The notes beneath the pieces were generated by a model that had not been told where the DNA came from, did no database searches, and saw nothing but the letters and a program-made list of their open reading frames with translations. Shown piece after piece: positions 27,131 to 36,636 of a stretch of 64,000 nucleotides of DNA. Within the stretch, counting starts at the first letter, position 1; every line of letters begins with the position of its first letter. The position numbers were made by a program, and so were the translations under genes. Origin of the DNA: Rhizobiales bacterium YIM 77505 (GTDB taxonomy: Bacteria; Pseudomonadota; Alphaproteobacteria; Rhizobiales; Beijerinckiaceae); the NCBI GenBank assembly GCA_000745135.1, contig JQNH01000001.1, positions 2,170,001-2,234,000 of the forward strand, in the 5' to 3' direction.

Positions 27131-28321
27131 ATGACCGCCACAGCCCGCAGCTCCGCCCTCGCTCCCATCGGCCAAGCGGACGCATCCGCCACTTCATTGA
27201 GGCTCGAACGCCTCGAGACCTACGCGGCCGCGGAAGACCTCTGGCGGAGGCTTCAAGACGAGGGCGTGTGCACGCCTTACCAACGCTTCGACTGGGCGGC
27301 GGCCTACCGCGAGGCCATGGCGGCAGGCAGCGACAGGGCGTTCCCTATCCTCCTCCTCCGGGACGAGGCAGGACGCCCGATGCTCCTTCTGCCTCTCGAG
27401 GTCGAGCGAAAGCGGGGGCTTGCGATCGCCTCGATCCTCGGCGGCAAACACGCCAACTACCATTGCCCCGTCATGACCCCTCGCGGGGCCGGGATCGAAG
27501 GCCAGGAGCTCCGGCGCCTTTTGCGCAGCGAGGGGCGGCACCTTGGGATCGATGCCTACAAGTTCGTGAACCTTCCGGTATCCTGGGCGGGGCTCGCCAA
27601 TCCCCTGGCAGAGGGCGGGCGTCCAAGCCCGAGCAATGCGTACCGCGCGGCCCTCGATGGGGACAGCGAGGCGACGCTCAGCCGGCTGTTCAGCACCAAC
27701 AGCCGCAAGAAGCTGCGAAGCAAGGAGGCGAAGCTTCGCGCATTGGGGCCTGTGGCCCATCGGATCGCTGCGAGCGCGGCGGAGGCTGAAGCGATCCTTG
27801 CGGCGTTCTTCGCCCAGAAGGCGGCCCGCTTTAGCGAGCTCGGAATCGCCGATCCCTTCGCGGATCCAGCCACGCGCACGTTCCTCCGCTCGGCCGCCGG
27901 CGCGGGGCTTGACGCAGGGCGGCCTGCGATCGAGCTTCACGCCCTGACGGTGGGCGAGCGGATCGTGGCGACCTTCGGCGCCGCCGTGGACGCCAAGCGC
28001 TGCTGCGGTATGTTCATCTCCTTCGATCCCGATCCGACGATCGCACGGGCAAGCCCAGGCGAGCTCCTGCTCCTGCGGACAATCGCCTGGCAATGCCTTC
28101 AGGGGCGGCGCGTCTTCGACCTCGGGGTCGGGGAGGCTCACTACAAAAAGATCTGCGACGAGACGGAGGAGCTCGTCGACGTTCTTCTTCCCGTCACCGC
28201 TCGCGGCGCCATCTTCGCCGCTGCCGCCGCAGCCGTCTTCAAAGCCAAGCGGGGCTTGAAGCAGACACCGTGGGCGATCGAGCTCGTCTCCGGGATGCGC
28301 AAGCACCTCGCCCGCCGCTAG
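27131..28321 (+). CDS. CelD/BcsL-type GNAT acetyltransferase
   Basis: The 396-residue protein belongs to the GNAT-fold group associated with cellulose or exopolysaccharide loci (CelD-like). Landmarks are TPYQRFDWAAAYREA near residue 48, TNSRKKLRSKEAKLRALG near 193-210, and the C-terminal VFDLGVGEAHYKK near 335. The donor and acceptor are not known for most members. It ends in TAG at 28319-28321, overlapping the stop of the converging co-polymerase gene through the shared palindrome CTAG. A second family member is at 48787-50007. Confidence 0.82.
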   Translation: MTATARSSALAPIGQADASATSLRLERLETYAAAEDLWRRLQDEGVCTPYQRFDWAAAYREAMAAGSDRAFPILLLRDEAGRPMLLLPLEVERKRGLAIASILGGKHANYHCPVMTPRGAGIEGQELRRLLRSEGRHLGIDAYKFVNLPVSWAGLANPLAEGGRPSPSNAYRAALDGDSEATLSRLFSTNSRKKLRSKEAKLRALGPVAHRIAASAAEAEAILAAFFAQKAARFSELGIADPFADPATRTFLRSAAGAGLDAGRPAIELHALTVGERIVATFGAAVDAKRCCGMFISFDPDPTIARASPGELLLLRTIAWQCLQGRRVFDLGVGEAHYKKICDETEELVDVLLPVTARGAIFAAAAAAVFKAKRGLKQTPWAIELVSGMRKHLARR

Positions 28322-30483
28322 GCGGCTACGAGCGTCGCGTCCGCGCACGCGACCTCGCGGGCCACGACCACGTCGGGGGCGCCGGCGGTCCGCGCACGCT
28401 CGTACAGATCGACCAAGGCCTCGTCGGCCGCATCCGCATTCGATGCGATCACGACCGTGTCGATGCAGGGCGCGAACAGCGCGAGGAGATCGGGCTTGGC
28501 GCTGTCGTGGAGAAGGCACACGACCCAGTCATAGGTCTGGTCGAAGGCCGACAGCGCGATCTCCACGCCCTGCCACTCCTGCGCGAGCAGCGCCCCGTCG
28601 AGGAGGCCGGCTCCGACCACGTGGAGCCGGGAGCCGCTCTCGCGGGTGATGATCTCCATGAACGAGGCCTCGCCTGCGACAAGATCCGTGAACCCGTGCC
28701 GGGCCGGCGCCGCCCCGCCGGCGTCGACGCAAACGAGCAGAGCGCGGCTCCTTTGCGCGAGCGTGCGGCCGACCTCCTTGGCGAGCTCGGCCTGGCCATC
28801 GGCGGGAGTGACGCCGGTGACCAGAATGCGTCTGCCCCGGCCGGCGGGCGTGACCCGCGCGAGGCGGGCAATCAGGGCATGCGTGTCAAACCGCTCCGGC
28901 GCGGTCAGCAGGAGAAGGGATGGGCCAGGCTCCGGATCCGGCTTCGGCTCCGCCGCCGCAGACGCGGCTGGCCCGCCTCTGGGCGCTTCCTCTTCGTCAG
29001 CGCCCGGCGGGTCGAACGCCGGCGGCTCTTCCTCCTCGTCCCGCCCCTCCCTCGTCCTGCGAGGCTCGGCAAGCGTCGGATCGGCAAGCATCTCGCGGGC
29101 GACAATCGCACCGGCGGCCATCACCATCGCGGCCAGGGTCGAGAAGAAGACGATCGGCACTTTCTTCGGGAAGGACGGCTTCTCGGGCACGATCGCGCTG
29201 GAGACGATGCGGGCGTCGGGCGGAACGGCGTTTTCGGCGTCGCGCGCCGTCGCCTCGCGATAGCGGGCAAGGTAGGACTCGAGCTGATCGCGCTGTGCCT
29301 TCGCCTCGCGCTCGAGGGCGCGCAACTGCACCTCCGCCTCGTTCGCGCGGGCCACAATCTCTTTCTGCGCATCGATGGCCGCGTTCAGCGTCTCCACGCG
29401 AGCCCCCGCAATGCGCGCGTCGTTCTCGAGCGTCCGGACGGTGCGCTCAGCGGCGCCGCGGATCTGGCTCTCGAGGTCGTTGACCTGCGCGTTCAGCTCC
29501 TTGATGCGCGGATGTTCAGGCAGGAGCGTGCGCAGTTCGAGGGCCAATTGGGCGCGCAGATTGATCCGTTGCTCGATCAGCCGTCGGATCAGCTCGTTGT
29601 TGGCCACATCCGGAATCTCGAAGGCGCGGCCATCCTTGATCATGTCCTTGATCAATCTCGCCTTCGCCTGCGCGTCAGCTTGCGCCGTTCGCGCCTGGGC
29701 AAGCTGCGTGTTGAGCTCGCTCAATTGCTGGGTATTGATCGCCACGTTGTTGCTGCCGAGCAAGAGCCCATTTTTCGCTCGGAAGGTCTCCACCTTGGCT
29801 TCGGCCTCGGCGACGCGCGCGCGCAGCCCCTCGATGCTTGCGCCGAGCCATCCTGAAGCCGAGCGCGCCGTGTCCTTCTTCGCGGCCTCCTGCATCTCAA
29901 GGTAGAGTTCGGCGATCTTGTTTGCGCCCCTCGCCGCAAGTTCCGGATCTTTCGAGCGGAACTCGATGGCGACGATCCGTGACTTGCCGACTGGGTAGAC
30001 GAGCAGATGATCGTAGTAGCTCTCCAAGACCCGCTCCTCAGGCCGGCGATCGAGCGGATTGCGCGAAAGACCGACCATGATCATGAGCCGGCGGATCGCG
30101 CTCACCTCCCCGGCCAGCGGATCGAACTCCGGATTGCCGACGAGGCCAAGCTGCTTGATTGCCTCGCGCGCAAGATCGCGGGACATCACGACCTGGACCT
30201 GGCTTGCCACAGCCTGCTCGTCGATCTGCGGCTGAGGCTCGAAGCGGTCCTGCGTCGGCCGCGTGTAGAAGCTGTCGCGGCTCTCGAGGATGATCTTGGC
30301 CTCGCCCGTGTAGCGGGGCGTGACGAGGCTCACGAAGGCGACCGAGGCGGCGAAGGCGACGAACCCCGCTCCAGCGATCAGACGCCAGCGAGCGCGAACC
30401 GCACCCACGATTTGGCCGAGGTGAACCGATTCGAGGGGCTCTTCCCTGACGGAGGGGACGCCTTCGGCGAGGGGCTGGCTCAT
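28318..30483 (-). CDS. Wzz/ExoP-type polysaccharide co-polymerase with degenerate kinase domain
   Basis: The 721-residue inner-membrane protein sets polymer length and links to export in Wzy-dependent systems. It has TM1 near residues 32-52 (WRLIAGAGFVAFAASVAFVS), a periplasmic Wzz head, long coiled coils, a GNVR-like region and TM2 near 450-470. The C-terminal cytoplasmic part resembles a BY-kinase, but Walker A reads TPADGQAEL rather than GxGKT, Walker B is lost (YDWVVCLLHD), and there is no Tyr-rich tail. ATP binding is therefore unlikely. It is divergent from the Wza-like gene. Confidence 0.88.
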   Translation of the reverse strand: MSQPLAEGVPSVREEPLESVHLGQIVGAVRARWRLIAGAGFVAFAASVAFVSLVTPRYTGEAKIILESRDSFYTRPTQDRFEPQPQIDEQAVASQVQVVMSRDLAREAIKQLGLVGNPEFDPLAGEVSAIRRLMIMVGLSRNPLDRRPEERVLESYYDHLLVYPVGKSRIVAIEFRSKDPELAARGANKIAELYLEMQEAAKKDTARSASGWLGASIEGLRARVAEAEAKVETFRAKNGLLLGSNNVAINTQQLSELNTQLAQARTAQADAQAKARLIKDMIKDGRAFEIPDVANNELIRRLIEQRINLRAQLALELRTLLPEHPRIKELNAQVNDLESQIRGAAERTVRTLENDARIAGARVETLNAAIDAQKEIVARANEAEVQLRALEREAKAQRDQLESYLARYREATARDAENAVPPDARIVSSAIVPEKPSFPKKVPIVFFSTLAAMVMAAGAIVAREMLADPTLAEPRRTREGRDEEEEPPAFDPPGADEEEAPRGGPAASAAAEPKPDPEPGPSLLLLTAPERFDTHALIARLARVTPAGRGRRILVTGVTPADGQAELAKEVGRTLAQRSRALLVCVDAGGAAPARHGFTDLVAGEASFMEIITRESGSRLHVVGAGLLDGALLAQEWQGVEIALSAFDQTYDWVVCLLHDSAKPDLLALFAPCIDTVVIASNADAADEALVDLYERARTAGAPDVVVAREVACADATLVAA

Positions 30484-30697
30484 TGAGGACGACCTTCAAC
30501 GCATCGGCGGGTGAGCGCCGACTGAGGCGATTACTCCTCATTAAGGTTGCTGTGAGGTTAAAACCCTGGCGCGGCGCGGGGATCTTGGAATGAGGGGAGA
30601 CAAGCACGCGCGGCGATCAAGCTTTCATTAACCATAGTTGGCCAATGCTCTCGCCAATTCTCAACCGTCTTCAGTTCGGCGAGAGTTCGGCACCCCC
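30484..30697. promoter_or_regulatory. divergent promoter region of the exopolysaccharide locus
   Basis: A 214-bp gap between the divergent co-polymerase and Wza-like genes. It is AT-richer than its surroundings (aagctttcattaaccatag near 30620-30640). No exact promoter or operator was fixed by eye. Confidence 0.35.
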
Positions 30698-31258
30698 ATG
30701 AACCGGCGCACGGCCCTCATGACGATCGCGTCCTCGCTGACGCTGGCGGCCTGCGTGCACCGGCCCTACCGGACTGCGGTCCTCGACGGGCCGCCCGGCG
30801 GCGCCTACACGCTCGCCAGCGGCGACCGGTTGCGGATCATTGTCTTCGGCCAGGATAACCTGTCGAACATCTACGCCGTCGACGGCAGCGGCCGCATCGC
30901 GATGCCGCTGATCGGGGCGGTCCCGGTTGCCGGTCTGTCGACAGCGCAGGTCGAGCGCGCCGTCGAGGCAAGGCTCAAGGCGGGTTACATCCGCGAGCCG
31001 AAGGTGACGGTCGAGGTGGACACCTATCGGCCGTTCTTCGTGCTCGGCGAGGTCACCAACTCCGGCCAGTACCCCTATGTGAACGGCATGACCGTGCAAA
31101 CGGCGGTCGCCATCGCCGGCGGGTACACGCCGCGGGCCGCGAAGGACTCCGCCGAAATCACCCGCCAGGTGGAGGGCCGGCTCGTTACCGGCACCGTGCC
31201 CATCACCTATCCCGTCCGCCCTGGCGACACCATCGTCATCAAGGAGCGCTGGTTTTGA
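30698..31258 (+). CDS. Wza-like polysaccharide export lipoprotein
   Basis: A 186-residue outer-membrane polysaccharide export protein. It has a lipoprotein signal with lipobox LAAC (ASSLTLAACVH, Cys near residue 19), then the Poly_export domain (YTLASGDRLRIIVFGQDNLS, VDGSGRIAMPLIGAVPVAG) and one SLBB-type domain (FVLGEVTNSGQYPYVNGMTV). It is shorter than E. coli Wza, like rhizobial ExoF-type proteins. The start MNRRTALMT at 30698 begins the signal peptide. It probably forms the outer-membrane channel of the exopolysaccharide pathway. Confidence 0.92.
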   Translation: MNRRTALMTIASSLTLAACVHRPYRTAVLDGPPGGAYTLASGDRLRIIVFGQDNLSNIYAVDGSGRIAMPLIGAVPVAGLSTAQVERAVEARLKAGYIREPKVTVEVDTYRPFFVLGEVTNSGQYPYVNGMTVQTAVAIAGGYTPRAAKDSAEITRQVEGRLVTGTVPITYPVRPGDTIVIKERWF

Positions 31259-31303
31259 GGGGTGCTCTCGGGCGGCCTCTCGCGCCAGCGTAAGGAGATC
31301 ATT

Positions 31304-32497
31304 GTGGCCGAGCGGCGTCTGCGCATCCTCCATGTCTTCCGGGCGCCCGTGGGGGGCCTCTTCCGCCACGTGATCGACCTCGCGCGGGCGCAGATCGCGC
31401 AAGGGCTCGATGTCGGCATCTTCTGCGACTCCCTTACCGGCGGCGAGCGCGCGCAGGATGCCCTTGCCGAGCTGGCGCCCGGCCTCACGCTCGGCGTGAC
31501 GCGCGTGCCGATCCGTCGCAATCCGAGCCTCAGCGACGGGGCTGCGCTCCTTGCGCTGCACGACCTTTGTCGCGAGCTCCGACCCAACGTCCTGCATGGC
31601 CACGGCTCCAAGGGCGGCGTCTATGCAAGGCTCGTCCGCCCCCGCGCGGTCGATCCCTTGGCGATCCGGGCCTACACGCCCCACGGTGGCAGCTTCAACT
31701 ACTACCCCGGCACGCTTCTCCATCGCCTCTACATGGGCGCGGAGGGCGTGCTCGCGCGGCGTACGGACGTGTTCCTCTTCGAGAGCGAATTCATCGCGGG
31801 ACGCTTCCGGACTTATGTCGGCGACACAGACCGCATCGTGAGGATCGTGCATAACGGGATCAGCGAGGCCGAGTTTGAGCCCATCGCCCACGTGCCCGAT
31901 CCTTGTGACCTCGTTTATGTAGGCGAGCTGCGCCCGGCCAAAGGCGTGGAGACGCTCATCGACGCGGTGGCCCTCCTGCGCAAGGATCACAGCCTGCGCC
32001 TGACGCTTCTCATTGTCGGCTCGGGCCCGAGCGAGGCTGAACTGAAAGCGCGCGCTAAGGCCGCCGGGATCTCAGATTCGATCGCGTTCGTGCCACCGCA
32101 ACCGATCCGCCACGCGCTCGCGCGCGGCGCCGTCATGGTGATCCCGTCCTATGCGGAATCGCTGCCCTACGTCATTCTCGAAGCGGCGGCGGCGGCGCAG
32201 CCCCTCGTCTCCACCAATGTGGGCGGTATCCCGGAGATCTTCGGGCCTTACGCCAATGAGCTCATCCCGCCGCGGGACGTCAGGGCGCTCGCCACGGCGA
32301 TCCAGGCCAAGCACAGGGAGAGCGAGGCCGAGCGGGCCGCGAAGGCAAGCCGCCTCAGCGGCTTCATCCGGTCGCGCTTCTCGCTCCCATCCATGATCGA
32401 CGGAGTTCTTGCCGGCTACGAAGCCGCCTTCGAAGCGCGGGAGCGAGCTTCCGTTAACCTTGAACGTCGATGGGCGCGCCTGCCTAACAGCGCCTGA
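31304..32497 (+). CDS. GT4-family glycosyltransferase
   Basis: A 397-residue GT-B glycosyltransferase that probably adds a sugar to the lipid-linked repeat unit on the cytoplasmic face. The N-terminal acceptor domain has LHVFRAPVGGLFRHV; the donor domain has VYVGELRPAKGVETLIDA near 220 and the GT4 E-x7-E motif in SYAESLPYVILEA near 290. The GTG at 31304 is chosen because AAGGAG (31292-31297) lies six bases upstream; the longer frame lacks this. Sugar specificity cannot be deduced. Confidence 0.9.
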   Translation: MAERRLRILHVFRAPVGGLFRHVIDLARAQIAQGLDVGIFCDSLTGGERAQDALAELAPGLTLGVTRVPIRRNPSLSDGAALLALHDLCRELRPNVLHGHGSKGGVYARLVRPRAVDPLAIRAYTPHGGSFNYYPGTLLHRLYMGAEGVLARRTDVFLFESEFIAGRFRTYVGDTDRIVRIVHNGISEAEFEPIAHVPDPCDLVYVGELRPAKGVETLIDAVALLRKDHSLRLTLLIVGSGPSEAELKARAKAAGISDSIAFVPPQPIRHALARGAVMVIPSYAESLPYVILEAAAAAQPLVSTNVGGIPEIFGPYANELIPPRDVRALATAIQAKHRESEAERAAKASRLSGFIRSRFSLPSMIDGVLAGYEAAFEARERASVNLERRWARLPNSA

Positions 32498-32601
32498 CCG
32501 TCTCCCTTAAAGTTTCCGAGAGCCTTCACGCCTACTCTCCGCAAGCTGAGCCGCGCGCCGGTCGCCCGGACGTCGCGGCCCTGCAGGACGGGGCAGTGCG
32601 T

Positions 32602-34140
32602 ATGAACGGGTTCGACGTTCGCGAATTCCTCCAGGCGGCATCCGCTGCGGCCGTGGAGAGTGGAAGCGGTCAATCCACACGCCGTCAGCCGGCAGCCGCC
32701 TTGGAGGGTGCGGCGGGTGCTCCGGCGCGCCCGAGCTATTCGCCCGTGGTGATCGAAGGCCTCGTCCGCATCATCGAGTTCTTCCTTGTCGCCTTCGTGG
32801 GCGTCGCAACCCATCGCATCTATCTCGCCGGGGTTATACCGTTCGATTTCACCTATCTCGTGCTGGTCGTCGGCCTTGCGAGCCTGACGGTCGTCGTCCT
32901 GCAGGCGGCAGGCGCCTACGCAGTGTCCGCCTTCCGGGCCTTCTTCCTGTTCGGGCTGCGGATCCTCGCCGCCTGGACCCTCGTCATCCTCATCGCGCTG
33001 ATGGCGGTATTCTTCCTCAAGATCGGCGGCAACGTCTCGCGCGTGTGGCTGGCGAGCCTTTACGTCGCCGGCGCTGGCGCACTCATTCTCGAGCGCCTCG
33101 TTCTGTCCATCGTCGTCTCGCGGATGACCCGGGCCGGGCGCTTCGACCGTCGCACCGCCATCGTGGGCGGCGGGGATGCCGCCGAAGCCATCATCAAGCG
33201 CCTCGACGCGCAGCCCGAAAGTGGCATCCGCGTCGTCGGCGTGTTCGACGATCGCGGCGAGGACCGCTCGCCCGAAGTGATCGCCGGCTATCCGAAGCTC
33301 GGCACAGTGGATGACCTCGTCGACTATGCACGACGCACGCAGCTCGACCTCGTCATCTTCACCCTGCCGATCTCGGCGGAAAAGCGCATCCTGCAGATGC
33401 TGGCGAAGCTCTGGGTGCTGCCGATCGACATCCGCCTTTCGGCCCACACCAGCAAGCTGCGGCTTCGGCCGCGGGCTTATTCGTATATCGGCTCGGTGCC
33501 GGTACTCGATGTCTTCGACAAGCCGATCGCCGACTGGGACCTCGTCCTCAAATGGCTGTTCGACAAGGTCGTCGGCTCGATCCTGCTGATCCTCGTTTCG
33601 CCGATCCTGTTAATGACGGCCATTGCGGTGAAGCTCGATTCTCGCGGACCCGTCCTCTTCCGCCAGAAGCGCTACGGCTTCAACAACGAGTTGATCGAAG
33701 TGTTCAAGTTCCGGTCGATGCATGTCGACCAGTGCGACCCGACCGCGTCGCGGCTCGTGACGAAGGGGGATCCGCGCGTGACACGCGTCGGGCGCTTCAT
33801 CCGCAAGACCTCCATCGACGAGCTGCCGCAGCTCTTCAACGTCGTCTTCAAAGGCGATCTCTCGCTCGTGGGGCCGCGGCCACACGCCATTCACGCCAAG
33901 GCCGAGAACCGCCTCTATGACCAGGTCGTCGACGGCTACTTCGCCCGCCACAAGGTCAAGCCGGGGATCACCGGCTGGGCGCAGGTCAACGGCTGGCGGG
34001 GGGAGACCGACACGGAAGAGAAGATCCAGCGGCGTGTCGAATACGACCTCTACTACATCGAGAATTGGTCGGTGTTCTTCGACATCTACATTCTCGCGGT
34101 GACGCCCTTCGCACTCTTCAAGTCCGACAACGCCTATTAG
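32602..34140 (+). CDS. undecaprenyl-phosphate glycosylphosphotransferase (WcaJ/ExoY type)
   Basis: The 512-residue initiating enzyme transfers a sugar-1-phosphate to undecaprenyl phosphate. It has about four N-terminal membrane helices (residues 50-170), a CoA-binding-like Rossmann region ([16 protein letters not shown]) and a C-terminal Bac_transf catalytic domain with a reentrant helix ([20 protein letters not shown]), [29 protein letters not shown] and [15 protein letters not shown]. This is the WcaJ-like, full-length form. It sits between the glycosyltransferase and polymerase genes. Confidence 0.94.
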   Translation: MNGFDVREFLQAASAAAVESGSGQSTRRQPAAALEGAAGAPARPSYSPVVIEGLVRIIEFFLVAFVGVATHRIYLAGVIPFDFTYLVLVVGLASLTVVVLQAAGAYAVSAFRAFFLFGLRILAAWTLVILIALMAVFFLKIGGNVSRVWLASLYVAGAGALILERLVLSIVVSRMTRAGRFDRRTAIVGGGDAAEAIIKRLDAQPESGIRVVGVFDDRGEDRSPEVIAGYPKLGTVDDLVDYARRTQLDLVIFTLPISAEKRILQMLAKLWVLPIDIRLSAHTSKLRLRPRAYSYIGSVPVLDVFDKPIADWDLVLKWLFDKVVGSILLILVSPILLMTAIAVKLDSRGPVLFRQKRYGFNNELIEVFKFRSMHVDQCDPTASRLVTKGDPRVTRVGRFIRKTSIDELPQLFNVVFKGDLSLVGPRPHAIHAKAENRLYDQVVDGYFARHKVKPGITGWAQVNGWRGETDTEEKIQRRVEYDLYYIENWSVFFDIYILAVTPFALFKSDNAY

Positions 34141-34147
34141 CCGCGCC

Positions 34148-35452
34148 ATGACGGCCGCCGCTCTTCCGCAGGTGCGAGCCGCCCCGGGACGGCCGCCCGT
34201 GCCGGCGATCCGCGCGATCAAGGGCTTTGGCTACTTCCTCTTCGCGCTCTTCATCTTCTTCATCTGCTTCACTTTTCTGCGGCCCTCGCCCTATGACTTC
34301 ATCGCCGTGCCGGCGATGGCGCTGTGGCTCGCCCTCGGCATCCGGCTGCACCGCAGCTCTCTGCCCTTCGTCGCCCTGCTCCTCCTCTACAATCTCGGGC
34401 TGTTCATCGCCCTCATCCCCTACCCCGATGAACCGCGGCCCGTGGAGTGGACCTACCAGTCCATCTACCTCATGGTCACCGCGATCTTCTTCGCCATGTT
34501 CTTCAGCTGCGAGACAGAGCGGCGGATCGAGTTCGCGCTGAAAGCGTATCTGGCGAGCGCGCTGTTCGCCGCCGCTGCCGGCGTGGCGAGCTATTTCGAC
34601 CTCTTTGCCGGGATCTTGTTCAAGATGGATGGCCGGGCCGCCGGAGTGTTCGAGGATCCGAACGTCCTCGGCTCCTTCCTCGTTCCCGGCGCTGTCTACG
34701 TGGCCCACGGACTCCTGGTCGGCACGCGCCGCCCAGCGCTTGGCCTGCCGGCGCTCAGCCTGTTGCTCGCCGGGATCTTCTTTTCCTTCTCGCGAGGCTC
34801 ATGGGGCGCGACGGTAGTCGCAACGGTCCTCACGACGGCGCTGGTCTATCGCACCACAGGATCTTGGCGCCTCAGGCGACGCATCCTCCGGATCGGGGCC
34901 CTCGTGCTGGTCATGACGGTGAGCGGCCTCGCCAGCCTCCTCTCCGTCGAGAGCATTGCGGAACGTTTCGAGGACCGCGCCCGGGTGACAAAGGATTACG
35001 ACGAGGGGGTCACCGGCCGGTTCGGCAATCAGATCCGGTCGATCCCGATGCTCATCGAGGAACCCAACGGCTTCGGACCCTTGCGCTTCCGGCTGACCTT
35101 CGGGCTCGAACCGCACAACTCTTACATCGGCGGCTTTGCCAATGGCGGCTGGCTTGGCGGCTTCGCCTTCCTGGGCCTTGTCGGCGTCACCACGTTCGTC
35201 GGGTTCCGGCTTTGCCTTGCGCCTTCGCCCTTCCAGCGTCAGGCACACATCGTCTGGCCGTCGCTCCTCATCTTCTTCTTGCAGGCGGTGCAGATCGACG
35301 TGGACCACTGGCGCCACGTCTACCTGCTGCTCGGCATGCTGTGGGGTCTCGAGGCTGCCCGGGTCTCCTGGAGAAAGGACGTAAGCGCCTTTAGCCGCTC
35401 ATCCCTTTCCGCAGGCGCTCGAGGCCAAGGTCACGCGCCGCCGATGCCTTGA
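34148..35452 (+). CDS. O-antigen ligase/Wzy-like polysaccharide polymerase
   Basis: A 434-residue protein with about ten membrane helices and a long periplasmic loop near residues 270-325 (IAERFEDRARVTKDY and EPHNSYIGGFANGGWLGG). The E-H-N-x-Y/I pattern in EPHNSYI and the SFSRGSWGA motif near 210 are usual for the Wzy_C superfamily. It probably polymerises lipid-linked repeat units in the periplasm. It starts seven bases after the initiating transferase and overlaps the converging zinc-motif gene by 22 bp at the tail. Confidence 0.85.
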   Translation: MTAAALPQVRAAPGRPPVPAIRAIKGFGYFLFALFIFFICFTFLRPSPYDFIAVPAMALWLALGIRLHRSSLPFVALLLLYNLGLFIALIPYPDEPRPVEWTYQSIYLMVTAIFFAMFFSCETERRIEFALKAYLASALFAAAAGVASYFDLFAGILFKMDGRAAGVFEDPNVLGSFLVPGAVYVAHGLLVGTRRPALGLPALSLLLAGIFFSFSRGSWGATVVATVLTTALVYRTTGSWRLRRRILRIGALVLVMTVSGLASLLSVESIAERFEDRARVTKDYDEGVTGRFGNQIRSIPMLIEEPNGFGPLRFRLTFGLEPHNSYIGGFANGGWLGGFAFLGLVGVTTFVGFRLCLAPSPFQRQAHIVWPSLLIFFLQAVQIDVDHWRHVYLLLGMLWGLEAARVSWRKDVSAFSRSSLSAGARGQGHAPPMP

Positions 35453-35631
35453 ACGACCACGCCCGTGCCGCCGCAGGTCGGGCAGGCGCGTGCGCCGAGA
35501 CGGCCCCGCCCCCGGCAGTCCGGACAGACATTCTCGCCCGTGGCGGGCGTTCCCGGCGGCGCCGCGTCCCCCGGGTTGGGTTTTGGACGGGCTTGAACCT
35601 TGCTCGTCGACTTGCTGCGGTTGGCGGCCAT
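35431..35631 (-). CDS. small DnaJ-type zinc-motif protein
   Basis: A 66-residue protein with a basic N-terminus (MAANRSKSTSKVQARPKPNP) and a C-terminal four-Cys motif CPDCRGRGRLGARACPTCGG, the CxxCxGxG pair seen in DnaJ zinc fingers. It probably binds one zinc. It may help folding or bind RNA; this cannot be told. Its 3' end overlaps the converging polymerase gene by 22 bp. Confidence 0.7.
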   Translation of the reverse strand: MAANRSKSTSKVQARPKPNPGDAAPPGTPATGENVCPDCRGRGRLGARACPTCGGTGVVVQGIGGA

Positions 35632-35810
35632 CGGCAATCCCCTCCCGGTGCGATGCCGACCTATCAACGCGCAGCGCATGGGCCGGTTGCGTCGACACTG
35701 GCGAGCCCGCAACAGAACGGCCCCGCTCCGACGAGCGAGGCCGCCTGGTGCGTCCCCCGAGTGGGAGAGGCAGCGTCAGGGACGCAGCAACGCGAACGCT
35801 GCCACCCGCG

Positions 35811-36104
35811 TCAGCACACCCGCTCGCGGCGGATGTACACATTGCCGTAAACATCGACGATGCGACGCTTCACGAAATAGCAGGTCGGTTCCACATAGAC
35901 GGGCTCTGCGTAAGCCGGAGCGGCGGAGGCAGCCAGCGCGCCGAGGGCGAGGCCGCCGACGATGCCGGCCGCGACGGCCCCTCTGTAGCCATAGTGACGA
36001 TGCCGCCAGCCGGCCTCGGCCGCAGCGAAGGGGGTGGCGAGCGCCGTGGCGAGCGTGAGCGCGCCAAGAGCCGAAACGAGGGTCTTCCTGCTGAACGTCG
36101 TCAT
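35811..36104 (-). CDS. small secreted protein
   Basis: A 97-residue protein with a signal peptide (MTTFSRKTLVSALGALTLATA, cleavage near AAAEA), a hydrophobic Gly/Ala segment (VAAGIVGGLALGALAASAAP), and a C-terminal motif CYFVKRRIVDVYGNVYIRRERVC with two Cys flanking it (given here for its ends). Similar short proteins are common in Hyphomicrobiales to my knowledge, without a known role. The start at 36104 follows GGGAGATTGAG. Confidence 0.68.
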   Translation of the reverse strand: MTTFSRKTLVSALGALTLATALATPFAAAEAGWRHRHYGYRGAVAAGIVGGLALGALAASAAPAYAEPVYVEPTCYFVKRRIVDVYGNVYIRRERVC

Positions 36105-36302
36105 CTCAATCTCCCATTCGTCGCGATGGCCGGCGGGTGTGATCTTGCGTCCAACCACACATTCATGATGACGGCCCGCGGCTTTGGGCGGCGTGCGCCC
36201 CCGCACGAAAGCTTCACAGGAAGCTGCGACCTGCTAGAAGGGCGCGCCTGCCCGCAGGCACGTCGCCGTCTCGCCTCAAGGCCTTTCCCCAGACCCGTGC
36301 CG

Positions 36303-36524
36303 ATGCCTCTCGTCGCCAAACGCAAGCTGAAGGAGACATGGCGCGATGCCGTGGCGCGCCGGGCGGCTGAGTTCGATGTGATGGAAGCCTGCCTTGCCCG
36401 GTTCGACCAACTCATCCGGGAAGGACGGAACGAGGCAGAGGCGGCCTATGCAAGCCTTGCCGCCTTCGGGTGCCTGTTTCCCGTCCCCGACGGGCCCGCC
36501 AGAGGGGCACGCGAACAGCTCTGA
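36303..36524 (+). CDS. small hypothetical protein
   Basis: A 73-residue, mostly helical soluble protein (TWRDAVARRAAEFDVMEACL, then REGRNEAEAAYASLAAFG). Codon third positions are GC-rich and the composition is normal. No family recognised. It precedes the HD-GYP regulator gene by about 110 bp and might be co-transcribed. Confidence 0.5.
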   Translation: MPLVAKRKLKETWRDAVARRAAEFDVMEACLARFDQLIREGRNEAEAAYASLAAFGCLFPVPDGPARGAREQL

Positions 36525-36636
36525 ACCGGCATCCGCCGCACACCGCCGACCGTGCCGAAGGGCTCGGCGAGCGTCGCGGTTCTTAACAAGACGTCAATGC
36601 CTGACATGCGATCTTCACGAAGGCATGGAGCCGGGC

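Noticed and set aside
30541-30562. CtrA-type binding site (TTAA...TTAA) before the co-polymerase gene
   Set aside because: The two TTAA halves are 13 bases apart instead of seven, so the consensus is not met.
35490-36302. N-terminal part of a long plus-strand frame before 36303
   Set aside because: It runs antisense through the zinc-motif and secreted protein genes; only the last 73 codons look genuine.
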